A stretch of 64,000 nt of DNA from Pseudorasbora parva (taxonomy: Eukaryota > Chordata > Actinopteri > Cypriniformes > Gobionidae), in NCBI RefSeq assembly GCF_024679245.1, contig NC_090186.1, positions 33,813,446 to 33,877,445 on the forward strand, read 5' to 3'. The notes under the pieces are model-generated. The model saw only the letters and a program-made list of their open reading frames with translations. It did no database searches and was not told the DNA's origin. A program made the position numbers and the translations under genes. Positions 52,889-63,580 of this stretch are shown here, piece after piece (position 1 is the first letter of the stretch; the number at the start of each line of letters is the position of its first letter).

Positions 52889-53571
52889 TAGCTATCTTTC
52901 TTTTTAAAATGTAAAAAAATAAAGACTTTTCAGATATATGAAGGATGCAATACTACTCTATAGGTACTAGAGATTGACATGATATTGACTGACCCCCCCC
53001 CCCCCCCCCATTAAAAACAATTATAACCGACTTTCATTGAAGTAAAACATTTGAAAGGGAAATGTCATTATAAAATAAATATTTTTTCTCTAGTTCACGT
53101 TGGCCACAATTATTGGCACCCATCTTTTGCAATGTCATTTTCCCAAGAACACAGACCTGAGTCTTCTTCTATAATGCCTGTAAGTTTGGAGAACACCTGA
53201 CAAGAGATCAGAGACAATCCTTTAATACAGAATCTCTCCAGATTCTTCAGATTCCCAGCTCCATGATGGTGCTTCTTCTCTTCAGTTCAGCCCACTCATT
53301 TTCTAGGGTTCAGGTCAGGGAAGATGCTTAATTTTGTGCTCATTGGCACATTTTTATTTTAGTTACCCTGGTGTGAAAAAACTAGGGCCGGGACTTTAAC
53401 GCGTTAATTAAGATTAATTAATTACCTGACTTTAACGCGTTAATTAATTACGCAAAAAAATTTAACCGCATTTATTTTTGCACCACGGAACGTTTTTCAA
53501 TGAATCAGTTTCGACGGACCGATTATACTGGAACACCAACTAGCGCGACAACTACAACAACAAACCATGGG

Positions 53572-53688
53572 TGCGTCTCAATCCGCTCCCTAGTTCAGTA
53601 GTCAGGGCACTAATCAGGGAGTCAGCCCATTGACTTATGTCTTGATCAAGTGCCCTGACTAGGGAACTAGGGAGCTGATTGAGACGCA
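53572..53688. mobile_element. Small foldback insertion inside the hAT element
   Basis: Arms tgcgtctcaatccgctccct (53572) and gggagctgattgagacgca (53670-53688) are inverted, with inner agtcagggcac / gtgccctgact. It sits just before the likely original start codon of the transposase frame, separating two ATG-bearing stretches (53567 and 53694-53704). Confidence 0.7.
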
Positions 53689-53918
53689 GGGCATGCGTGA
53701 ACATGAACGAAGAAGCTGATGAGACTGCTTTGCTTGGCCCCGTGGATGGGAAATTTTGTTTTAAAAAACGAAAGATTGGAAGCGTCGTCAAGAGCATGGT
53801 AGTGTGCAAGCTATACAACAAGGAATTTGCGTATCACCGCAGCACATCGAGCCTCAAATATCACAAATATGCTTTTGGTCAACTTAATGGCAAACATTGC
53901 ACTGGTCTGCTGGACTGA
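53679..53918 (+). pseudogene. hAT transposase N-terminal BED zinc-finger remnant
   Basis: 79 codons, with a probable true start at MNEEADETALL (53703). KKRKIGSVVKSMVVCKLYNK and FAYHRSTSSLKYHKYA have the pattern of a BED finger (aromatic N-part, C..C, TSSLKYH). The second cysteine of the usual C-x2-C is replaced by tyrosine (CKLY). It ends by a stop at 53918. Only the DNA-binding module remains. Confidence 0.6.
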
Positions 53919-54127
53919 AATAAATAAACAATATTTTGTTGATTAAGCTTATGTATTCAGTCATTATTCAATGGTATACTAAAAATACATGTGAAAAATT
54001 ACTTCTCATTGTTCTCAGGTCAAATATTTATATGCGATTAAAATGCGATTAATTTCGATTAATTAATTACAAAGCCTCTAATTAATTAGATTAATTTTTT
54101 TAATCGAGTCCCGGCCCTAGAAAAAAC

Positions 54128-56109
54128 AAAAGAGAAAAATATGTATTTGATATATTAAAGTCATCATGACATGTTTATTATTAAGGATTTATCCTTGCAC
54201 ATCATTATTATCATTATTATTATAATTTTTAATTAATGTGCATTTGTAATCTCTAAACAAAAATGATAGTCTCCCCTGCCCCTTGAAATGGAATATGTTC
54301 TCCTCATGACGTACAGTACGTCTCAGCGGCGAGTAGGACCATAGGATATATCCTCCACAACTGACTGAAAAAAAATTCAGATCTGCCTCAACCTACGATC
54401 CAATTAATTCCCGGAGGCGAAATCCAGTGCCGCCCTATTTTTTTTCTCATTCTAAATAGAAGCTATTTCACTAAAATATGTCTCAATAGGAAAGAAAATA
54501 CAATTTTAACTTTAAGTAAAAGTAGGACCTGCATAACTGCCCTTAAAAAGCTAAATTATAATAAGCTGACTGAAGTTAAAATTCACACACAAAATACAGT
54601 TCTTGCCTTAAAGACTCCATTAAATAAAAATGGGTTGCCTTCAGTCCATGGGGTAGTTTGCACAAGTATAATGTGTAACATATGTTTCTAAACAAAGGAC
54701 TACACAGATATCTAATGTTTCTAAGCTTTTAACTGCAATCAGTTTTGCCTGAGCAGGGCTGTACTTTTTTTGCACATAGCACTGTTGATACAGAGCTTGA
54801 AAATTTTGCTGCACAGGCACTACAATTGTAGTACATGTATAAAATTCTTATGTGGACAAAGGCATCCAGCTATTGCCCTCTGTGATGTGAAGCATGTTAG
54901 ATCACACTTAAAGGTGCCCTAGAAAGAGTTCAAGCTATATTTTAAACAATCAACAATATTGCATGTTTACTGTATATAATTAAAAAAATATATTTTTAGG
55001 ACATTTGTGTCATCACATTCTGTCTTAGTCATGGAAAAAAAGGTGCTAATGTGCTACTGTAGTAAATATATTCATCGCACGGACCAATATTTTCCTAGCA
55101 CTTCTAACATGTATGTTGCACTGTAGCTCTGGTTATGAGGCTGATATATATTTTATTTAAAGAGCTTATGTAATTGTTTTTTTTTTCAGAGAAGAATGGC
55201 TAGCATGAAACTACAGCTTGGCAAAGCAACATCGTCCTTCCTTGTTCTGTTTTCTACATTCCTCAGTGGGATAATCCAGAAAGTCTGCCAACTCTAAAAC
55301 TGTCATACGTTGTTGAAAAAACAATAATAACAACAGAGGCAATGATAATCCTAATCCACACACACATTAATTAATATGCATTTCCCAAATCACTCACATA
55401 ATTAATACAGTAAACAAAATGTGGGAGAGGATTATATCAAGATAGACACAATAGCTCTGACAGATCAACTCTCTAAATCATTCATGAGGAAAACAAGCCA
55501 CACAATCCCTTTTACCGTATTCCCTGTCTATATGGCCAAAATCCAATCAGGGGAAACAGTCTAATAAACTCTCTATTTGACAATTGATTTTAATCGTTAC
55601 TGAGGCCTACTGTGCTAAATCCTTATAGCTTGACGTTAGCGAACTTGGTGTGTAAATTTAATTTGGAATCAGCCATCACATCATCCTCTTCTCTTTTCTT
55701 TAAAGAGATGAATTTAAAAGCACAGCACCTTTTCTTGAGGCAGTGACTCTTTTTTTTCTATTGTCCTCGTGTTTTTCACTTCAATGACATTTGGCAAGTG
55801 TAAGGTTATATTCATGAGCAACAATGAACTGTAGAGGGCAACCGGAGGAACCAAGACTTTGAACTAAAATTAGATTTTATTAGAACCTGTTAAAAGACTT
55901 GCTAAATACAACACTTTGAAATGAAAGGAAATTAAGTATTTATATTAAATTAGATGACATCTATAAGTTGTCTAGTTGATTATAAATATATATTTCTCCA
56001 AAAAGTCCAAACCCATATGACTTTCTTGCTTCTGTGGAACACACAAAACATGGTTTAAATTTTTTTTTGTGACCATACAATGAAAGTCAATAGGGCCCAA
56101 TGTTGTTTG
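54128..56109. other. Intergenic DNA, mostly unrecognised
   Basis: AT-rich. From about 56005 (catatgactttcttgcttctgtgg ... caatgaaagtcaatagggcc) it is one half of a MITE whose other half continues at 56463; the RTE fragment is inserted in it. Confidence 0.45.
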
Positions 56110-56118
56110 GACCCCAAT

Positions 56119-56453
56119 CTTCTTCTTCTTTCGGCTGTTCCCTTCAGGGGTCGCCACAGCGAATTATCTGCCTCCATCTAGTCCTATCTTCTGTATCCTC
56201 TTCTCTCAGACCGACTACCTTCATGTCCTCCTTCACTACATCCATAAACCTCCTCTTTGGTCTTCCTCTTGACCTCCTGTCTGTCAGGTCTAACCTTGGC
56301 ATCCTTTTATCAGTATATTCACTCTCCCTCCTCTGAACATGTCCAAACCATCTCAACCTGGCCTCTCTAACTTTGTCTCCAAAACATCTTACATGTGCTG
56401 TCCCTCTGATGTACTCATTCCTGATCCTATCCATCCTTGTCACTCCCAGAGAT
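56119..56453 (-). mobile_element. RTE-type LINE, 5'-truncated, with 9-bp target duplication
   Basis: The minus-strand frame ending at 56144 gives LRWFGHVQRRESEYTDKRM, RRSRGRPKRRFMDVVKEDM and TRWRQIIRCGDP, the C-terminal end of an RT known from fish RTE-like LINEs. The element ends with a (GAA)n-type tail (cttcttcttctt on the plus strand at 56119). gaccccaat occurs on both sides (56110-56118 and 56454-56462). About 335 bp remain, so it is a short 5'-truncated insertion. Confidence 0.8.
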
Positions 56454-56462
56454 GACCCCAAT

Positions 56463-56817
56463 GTTCTTCAAATATCTTCTTCTTTGTTCTGAAAAAGAGA
56501 AAGAAAATCAATTCATTTGGAACAATCCCAATCCCTTTGTCTGAAAATGCATACTTCCCTACTTTAGAATCTAGAATGAAAAAAGCAGACAATCAACTGA
56601 GCAGGATGTCTAAACATGCATATTCATGAAATGGTATTTGAACAATACTTTGATGATATACTGCATTTACTACATATTCTGAAGTGTGCAACCAGCCGAC
56701 AATCTCCTTTCCCAAGAGGCCACAGGAGCTGAGAAGCAAAAATATAAGGGGGGAAAGTGTGCAACAGGTGCAACGGTTTTCCTCATTATTAAAATTATTT
56801 TTTTTATTGTCACGGAA
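56463..56817. other. Second half of interrupted MITE and unrecognised DNA
   Basis: atgttcttcaaatatcttct at 56461-56480 continues the repeat broken at 56118. The rest shows nothing. Confidence 0.4.
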
Positions 56818-57149
56818 GAAAAGGGGACCAGACTCAATGTGTGGTTAAATTACCCTAGGGAAGCCTTTATTGAGTGACAAGTTTGAAATTAGTGTAGGTT
56901 TTCCAAGGCACAGAAAAGCTGGTTCTTCAGTGCTGGAGTGAAGGTGAGGCAACTTGCTGGAGAACTTGCAGTCTGAGAGACACACAGACCTGACCATCCA
57001 GTTACCATTCAGGACAGACCATCTGCATTACAGTGTGCTGACCATGCTTGATCTTGGAGTGCCAAGAACCACGTGGACAGGGTTCTTTCTATATCCATGG
57101 TTCATTCTAATTCTCATTCTATTCCAAAATCTTGTGCTATATGTCCACA

Positions 57150-57400
57150 CCGAGCTCATGCTACAGACTGCATTGACGAGATAGTAATTCACTCTGAGCA
57201 TTGGGAGGACCACCTGGATCAGCTGAAGAATGTATTGATGGAAATACAGAGGGCTGGGCTGACCGCCAAACCAAAGAAATGCCACCTGAGCCTGTTGGAG
57301 GCACAGTACATTGATCACAGGACTGGTAGAGTACTCATCAAACCACAAGAACAAAAAGTATAAACAGTGAGGCAATTCAACCCACCTACCATCAAGACCT
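57150..57400 (+). pseudogene. Ty3/gypsy reverse transcriptase fragment
   Basis: CIDEIVIHSEHWEDHLDQLK and AGLTAKPKKCHLSLLEAQYI are the palm and thumb segment after the catalytic box. The usual YxDD reads CIDE here, so two box residues have changed. It stops at 57361 and runs into the tandem array. Confidence 0.8.
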
Positions 57401-57419
57401 ATAGGTGCGTGTATTTCTC

Positions 57420-57660
57420 TGGTTGCCAAGCCTTTACCAGTGCTTTATTCCTGACTTCTCCTGTGTATGTGCCGTTATCTGGTTGGTGAGCTATTACCGG
57501 TGCTTCATTCCTAACTTCTCCTGTGTATGTGCCTTTATCTGGTTGGTAAGCTATTACCAGTGCTTTATTTCTAATTCCTCCTGTGTATGTGCCTTTCTCT
57601 TGTTGGCGAGCTATTACCGGAGCTTCATTGATAACTTCTCCTGTACATGCTCAATCCGAA
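57420..57660 (+). repeat. 60-bp tandem repeat derived from gypsy RT sequence
   Basis: Four units, each coding about 20 residues of the form LVSYYRCFIPNFSCVCAFIW. SYYRCFIPNFS is the gypsy RT segment that follows the thumb. The period of 60 bp keeps the frame open across the array. Units differ by several bases, so the amplification is not recent. Confidence 0.8.
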
Positions 57661-58110
57661 TTCGTTGTGGGGATGCTTGGCCCTGCCAGGCTTCTTTGGC
57701 TATATCTAATTGCCCTTGAGATTGCCCCCTGAAAAGTAACTCCAATGGAAAGAATCTAGTAGAGGCCTGGGGAACATCCAGGACCCCAAACAGCATGTAC
57801 GTGATCATAATGCCCCAATCTTGACCATCTTCAGCTACCGCCCACTTTAGCATTGTTTTAGGAATTTGATTAAAATATCTGACCAATTCATCTGTTTGGG
57901 GATGGTAGACTAAGGTATGAAGTTGTTTTACCTTGAACACTTGCATAAGTCTAAGTATTTCGTTTGGGATGCCGACCCGGCTAAAAAGAAGAAAACACTC
58001 CTCGGTGATGTTCTTGGAAGTGGCTTTTTAGAGTGGGGTGAAGTAATCCATGATGATAATCCATGATGACCAAGATTTGTTTGTGACTCGAGCTGACCCA
58101 AACTTTTCCT
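57640..58110 (-). pseudogene. Ty3/gypsy integrase fragment
   Basis: In two frames: a segment with FSRVGIPN-type sequence near 57990, then FKVKQLHTLVYHPQTDELVR, NQIPKTMLKWAVAEDGQDWG and PQASTRFFPLELLFRGQSQG. YHPQTDG-LVERFNQ is the integrase core signature; here G and E of it are changed. Stops between segments. Confidence 0.8.
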
Positions 58111-58547
58111 ATTTGCCATGCAGTAGAGAGCATACTTTTTCTACAATGAAGTGTGGTTTTGGATGCAGTGTGGGTAGGTGCTCTTCTCCATTTATTTCTC
58201 TGACCTGATCCCAGTCGTTCTTAAGGCACTAATTTTCTCCTTCCTGGCAACTTACAGAGTTAAACACGGTGCATAATACAGCCTGGGTTGATATCTGTGG
58301 GTATGGGATCATCACATGGACAGAGCATGCCTACTGACAGAGGTGGCCTTCAGTGTTTGTCATCACCTGGCATCCTCCTTGGAAACACTCCGTCTCTCTC
58401 TTGAGCTGCCTTCGCTAATTCTACCACTTGCACCAACTCTCTCAGTGACTCTGGATTTCGCATCCCCACAGCTTTTCAGTGTCCTTGGGGCAGAGAATGA
58501 TGCAGCTTGTCTACCACCACTTTCTCAGTAACTTTCAACACAGTAGG

Positions 58548-58790
58548 TTAGCCAATGAGAAGCCATAGGTGAGCTAACCTAAAGAGTTGGGCTGCCTGTA
58601 CGTGATGAACCGGGGCGAGAGGAATCACTGTCCTGTGAACGCAGGTGAAATCCCCACAAGCCAACATCTTCTGCTTTAGCACTACATAATCAGTGGCCCA
58701 AGTGAGGGATAATGAATAGTGGGCACTCCCTGTTAACAAGGGAGCCATAATGCTAGCCCACTCTCGTCCCACTTCTCCTGCTCAGCCACA
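58548..58790 (-). pseudogene. Ty3/gypsy gag-like fragment
   Basis: WASIMAPLLTGSAHYSLSL and VQAAQLFRLAHLWL resemble the capsid region of fish gypsy elements. Short, with no other support than context. Confidence 0.45.
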
Positions 58791-59181
58791 ACTTTGAATT
58801 TGTGGAGGTAGACCTCCTCAACATCAAGGTCTGTTAATTTGGTGAGCAGTTGCCTGGCTGTGGCTCAGGTACTGGGAAGCAGATCTTGCAGCGTGGTCTC
58901 TAGATGAAGTCATACGAGAGAGAGAATGAGAGAGAGCCAGATCTGTAGGATGATGAGAGGAAACAAGCAAGTTAGGTCAGTATATGTCCTCAATTCTCAC
59001 TTGCCTGCATTCGCTTCACAAAAGAGGACAAGACATAATGCATGCTGAAGTTACACTATAGGGGCCTTTATTGAGTAACATGTTTGAGATTAGTGTAGGT
59101 GTTTCAATGTACAGGAAAGCTGGTGCTTCAGTGCAGGAGTTAAGGTGTGGCAATGTGCTGAAGAATTGCAGTCCTGGTTCC

Positions 59182-60052
59182 TTAAAGGGGGGGGGGGGTG
59201 AAATGCTGTTTCATGCATACTGAGCTTTTTACACTGTTAAAGACCTGGATTCCCTTTCTAAACATAGACAAAGTTTCAAAAACTAATGTTGGACGTTTGA
59301 TGGAGTATTTCTGTATCAAAAATACTCTTTCCGGTTTCTCACAAGTTTCGGAGAGTTTTTTTCGAGTATGGGTCGGCTTGACATTGATAGAGGGGAAGGT
59401 CCTTGTATGGGCCATACGGGCTCTTCTCCCGGTAGGGTGCGCGCGTGCGTGACTAGATGCACGCCGCCCATAAACAATGCTCTCAATGCAACACGTCCGT
59501 CGCGCGCCGCGCTCACTTTATTCCTATGGGTGACATCAAGCGACTTCAACATATGCTTCGGTCGCAAAAGTGGATCTCCACAGTCTCTGCTGTCAGGACT
59601 TCACGAAATCAACAGTTAACTTACCAAAGAAGTGTGTTTTTGACGGAGCGGTCCCAGGGATAAAGGTTCGGTCCTGCTTTGGAAACAGCCGGTGAGTAAA
59701 ACTGAAATAAAATCAATTTATTTCAGCCTCCGGATCTGATTCTGCATCATATATGTATTAGTTGAATCTGATAGCCATGGTTTATTAAGGGTAACATTTT
59801 CATCTCCATGCTTGAGGATGTCAGCTTTCAGAAGCTCTCATGCAGTAGCTGCGTGATCATCATTCTTTAGCTCCGCCCACTCGATACGCCTCCAGGCGCT
59901 CGCTTTTTTCCGGAAAGACTCGGTACAGCCTATATTTCTTTTATAAATATAATAAAACTAAAGACTTTTCGGAGATATGAAGGATGCAATACTACTCTCT
60001 AGGTACTCAAGATTGACATGAGATTGACTGAGTGTCCCCCCCCCCCCTTTAA
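59182..60052 (+). mobile_element. P-like derivative, copy D
   Basis: Starts ttaaaggg plus G-run and ends C-run plus ccctttaa. Carries the full series tgctgtttcatgcatactga, ttttcgagtatgggtc, ccaaagaagtgtgtttttga, cggagcggtcccagggataa, ggtgagtaaaactg and gcctccaggcgctcgc. It is the inverse orientation of copy A. The THAP exon is internally deleted between KKCVF and DGAVP. No target duplication, and its left end abuts the gypsy repeat. Confidence 0.6.
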
Positions 60053-62409
60053 TAATCATATTAGCCTACAAGAGAAAAGAACCAGAGAACGTGTTAGTCT
60101 GGGGAGATCTAGACACTCCCAAGATTCTTTGCTTAAATACACTTATCATGGTGGCTCTCATGTGGCTCCTTTTCCTAGACTCCGCCTCTTGGCAATTGGA
60201 TCCTCTCTGTTTCCATGACAATGCAGATGGTAGCTCACCACATCAACATCTGAGTAAGATGTTTTTGTAGTTTCTGTTAGTATATGGATAAATTGCACCA
60301 TGGCAGATGTAGTATGTCAGGGAATGTGTTTATGCCATGCACCTGTATACCTAAATATACCTAATCAACAGCCAATAAGTAGCCTAAGTTTTAAGCTCTT
60401 GATATTTAGAGTCAAATAGGTTATAACCATCAAAAAGTCCTATATTGATGGAAATAAAAATTATTTTATAAGGCTTTAAACTCACAAGTGCTGAGAGTTC
60501 TTGCTGTGATCTCTTTATAGGCTGATATTGTTGTGAAATATTTTAATTTATGCTACACAGCAGTGAGATCATTAGCATTTTAGCAGCATGGAAGCTGTAA
60601 CTCAAATTACCCATTGCAGAGAAGTCTATGAAGCTACTGGCTAATGGCATTACCAAGGGCAAGTGCTGGAACCGAAAGAGAGTTTTTTTTCCCCTACCTT
60701 TTGTTACAGTGCGTCTTTGCCTCAGAAACTGCTAGCTCGACTGACTGATTTATGAAAATATGTCATCCACAGTGAGACGCATCCCTTTTCTAGGTCAGGG
60801 TTATTGTTCAGACTAGCCTACATCGCAAGAAAATTTGACTCAAGAACTTCTGCACTACTAAGCTCAGAAACCCAGACAGCTTTACATACATGACAGCATA
60901 GGTTTTCTACGTCAAGCATTTGTTTTATGCAGCTGCCATTTATCATTTATGCAAACTCTATAAATGCTTTATGCTAGCTGCACAAAATTCCACTTAATTA
61001 AGAATATGACTAAACGTTCCATGACTGCTTCTCTGAGCTGTGCCATAATGTGACAGAATTCATTAACATCACCCACAGAGTGTTTGGAGCACATTCCTGT
61101 CAAAGAAAGGGTGCAATAAAATCAGCCAATCAGCTTTAAAGGCCAATACCGCTGACCCTGTTGCATGTTAGTAGCTAAATCAATACTGTGAAAAGGAGGA
61201 TTGCTGCTAAGAGCTGAAATGGCTCCCTTATCAATGATAGAATGTGTCAGTTCTATTTTTGCAATGAAAATGACCTTTTGGTGCGATCTGGGGCATGCTC
61301 CCTATAGTTCCCTAGAGATTTTTTTCCCACACTTTTTAAGTGAGGGCTTAAAAAAAAAATCTGTCTGCCTTTCCATGTCAAAAAACTTCAACTGTGTGAA
61401 AAGCAAGAGTCTTGATGGACATCCTAATCATGTGTCATTTCATATTATGATCTTTGACGGCTGTGAAATATTTACAAAATGACTTTATTGAAACACATTT
61501 TGAAAATCTTACATTTGATTTAAAAACATCCTAAAAGTAATCCTAAAAGAAAACAATCAGTATGGCATTGGATGGGTGTTGTATGTGTGCAAACTACAGT
61601 ACATTTCAATGAATATTTACCAGAGCTTATTTTTATTCCAGTTTCTTTGTGTAGAATTATTTGCGAAAGTCTATTTCTGCAAAGACACAAACCTTAAAAT
61701 AAAATTTACAAAATTAAAAAAAAAATCTTAAGCACAATCCTTAAACCTCTTGCCTACAAACATATGCTGTATGTTTTCACTGACATACAGACATCTAGAA
61801 ATAAAAAGCTACATAGCAATGAACAAAAGTTCACCTTTGTGACAACATGCCCCAACAGCAATTCATCTGAATATCAACTATACACACATAAACATAAATA
61901 GCATTGCCAAAAATGGAACTGTCAACTCATATAAATGTCTGGCTTCAGAGACTGTAAAGTTCTAAAAATGCTCCAATGGAGGATGTGTGAGGAGTGATGA
62001 TAGGAATATGTATTTTACCCAATATGTGGAACAAGAATTTCACCGGGGACTTTCAATTTTCCATATGAGTGTGTCCGTCTGTTTCCCCTCAGCTCAGTAA
62101 CTTCAAAGCAGAGCCTACACTGTATCTTTAAAGAACAAATCCTGACCCCAGGCTTCAAGATATTCAGACGAAATATACTGTACTTTAGGTGGAGATGGAA
62201 ATGGCAACACATAAAATAATTTTCATATATTGTGCTAATCATGCACACATGCAGTTCATGGGTTGGAAAAGTCAATAATATAGAAAAACAAGGATAAAAA
62301 TTAACAAAAGGCAAAAGTAAATAAATACTTGCATAATTTATTTTCATAAGAAAATATTTATTTTTATGGTAAATATATTTTTTATAATAAATTATCCAGG
62401 AGAGGCCAG
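60053..62409. other. Intergenic DNA, nothing recognised
   Basis: AT-rich, without clear element ends or coding features. Confidence 0.4.
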
Positions 62410-62530
62410 ATTTCCAAAATGCATCAGCAGTTGTCCCTCCCAGGCTTCTTTGGCTATCTAACAGCCTTTTTTGTTGCTGACTAAACAGTAATTCTAAAGG
62501 AGTGAATCCTGTAGAGGCCTGGGGAATCAT
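62410..62530 (-). pseudogene. Small Ty3/gypsy integrase fragment
   Basis: IPQASTGFTPLELLFSQQQK and SQRSLGG match the integrase segment seen at 57640-57780 and share its DNA sequence (gtagaggcctgggga). Isolated piece of the same family. Confidence 0.65.
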
Positions 62531-62689
62531 GAGGTCCCAAATGTGACTGTCTTCGAATAAAATTGATAAAATAGTTTTTAGTTAAAATTATTTTGATTTG
62601 TTCTACAACTTTGCAAAAAAAAGTTATTTTCATGTTTTGTGGTGAATTTATTTATTAGACATGATGATTTTTATATATTTTATCCCCCT

Positions 62690-62985
62690 TACACTAACCC
62701 TACCCCTAAACCATACCCATCATAGAGAACTTTCTGCATTTTTACATTTTCCAAAATAAAAATATTGTCCGCACAAGGACAAGGATTTTGGGTATTGCCA
62801 TCTTTGTGTGGACATTTTGTCCTCATAACTTTTGAAGGGTTTACCAGGACACGGACACTGACACACGGACACACACACGCACACACACACAATGTCAGGA
62901 TATCGCCATCCTTGTGGGGACATTTTGTCCCACATAACAGGTTTTACCAGGACCACACACACATGCACATATATGAAAGATTGTG
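62690..62985. repeat. Dispersed repeat with paired 'gtggggacattttgtcc' blocks
   Basis: tttgtgtggacattttgtcc (62802) and cttgtggggacattttgtcc (62911) with caggac after each, separated by a short CA-type tract (62866-62892). A familiar multicopy zebrafish-type motif. Confidence 0.6.
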
Positions 62986-63035
62986 CATAATCATATCCAT
63001 GCATTTTTACATTTATATTTTATCATCATCATATT

Positions 63036-63036
<1 letters not shown>

Positions 63037-63118
<82 letters not shown>

Positions 63119-63130
63119 TTCGTCATCATC

Positions 63131-63169
<39 letters not shown>

Positions 63170-63294
63170 TTCATAATCAACATCAGCATCATTATCATTG
63201 TCTTCATCATCATCTTCATCATCTTCGTCATCATCATCATCATCATAATCATCATCATCGTCATCATCATCATAATCATCTTCGTCATCATCAT

Positions 63295-63334
<40 letters not shown>

Positions 63335-63455
63335 GTCTTCGTCATCATCATCATCTTCATCATCATCATAATCATAATCATCTTCGTCATCATCATCTTC
63401 ATCATCATCATCATAATCATCATCATCGTCATCATCATCATCATAATAATCTTCG

Positions 63456-63496
<41 letters not shown>

Positions 63497-63580
63497 TTCA
63501 TCATCATCATCATAATCATCATCATCATCAACATAATAATAATCTTTGTCATCATAATCATCATCATCATCATCATCAGC
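63037..63580 (+). repeat. ATC trinucleotide satellite, about 540 bp
   Basis: Pure (ATC)n at the left (to about 63117), then ATC interrupted by ttc, gtc, ata at semi-regular spacing (blocks such as cataatcatcttcgtcatca recur). This suggests a higher-order unit. The poly-His and poly-Met frames are artefacts. The last 420 bp of the window (63581-64000) show nothing recognised. Confidence 0.93.

Larger units (their letters stand above)
48945..53012 (+). mobile_element. P-element-like (THAP) element, copy C, with nested insertions
   Basis: The left part (48945-49848) matches copy D (tttttttcgagtatgggtc, then ccaaagaagtgtgttttt, ggtgagtaaaactg, tcatatatgtat, tggtttatt). The right part (about 52564-52646 and 52891-53012) matches the other half (agctttcag, ttttttagctcc, cggaaagactg, atgaaggatgcaatactact, aggtacta, then a C-run). 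Between them sit a DIRS remnant (49849-52563) and a TA-flanked foldback element (52649-52888). Confidence 0.6.
53383..54119 (+). mobile_element. hAT element, internally deleted, with 8-bp target duplication
   Basis: Termini tagggccgggact and agtcccggccct..., flanked by a perfect 8-bp duplication gaaaaaac (53375-53382 and 54120-54127), the hallmark of hAT transposons. The outer 150 bp are rich in ttaattaa and gcgttaa. It contains a BED-finger frame and a nested foldback. The transposase catalytic domain is missing. Confidence 0.9.
56818..59175. mobile_element. Rearranged Ty3/gypsy remnant between LTR-like direct repeats
   Basis: Direct repeats at 56818-56974 and 59020-59175 share cctttattgagt, attagtgtaggt, aaagctggt.cttcagtg, gagt.aaggtg and gcagtc, and look like diverged LTR pieces. 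Between them: RT on the plus strand (57150-57400), a tandem array (57420-57660), integrase on the minus strand (57640-58110) and a gag-like piece on the minus strand (58548-58790). The opposite orientations show inversion after insertion. Not functional. Confidence 0.65.

Noticed and set aside
62015..62530. 171-codon minus-strand frame
   Set aside because: Only the first 40 or so codons are gypsy integrase sequence; the rest is chance reading of AT-rich DNA.
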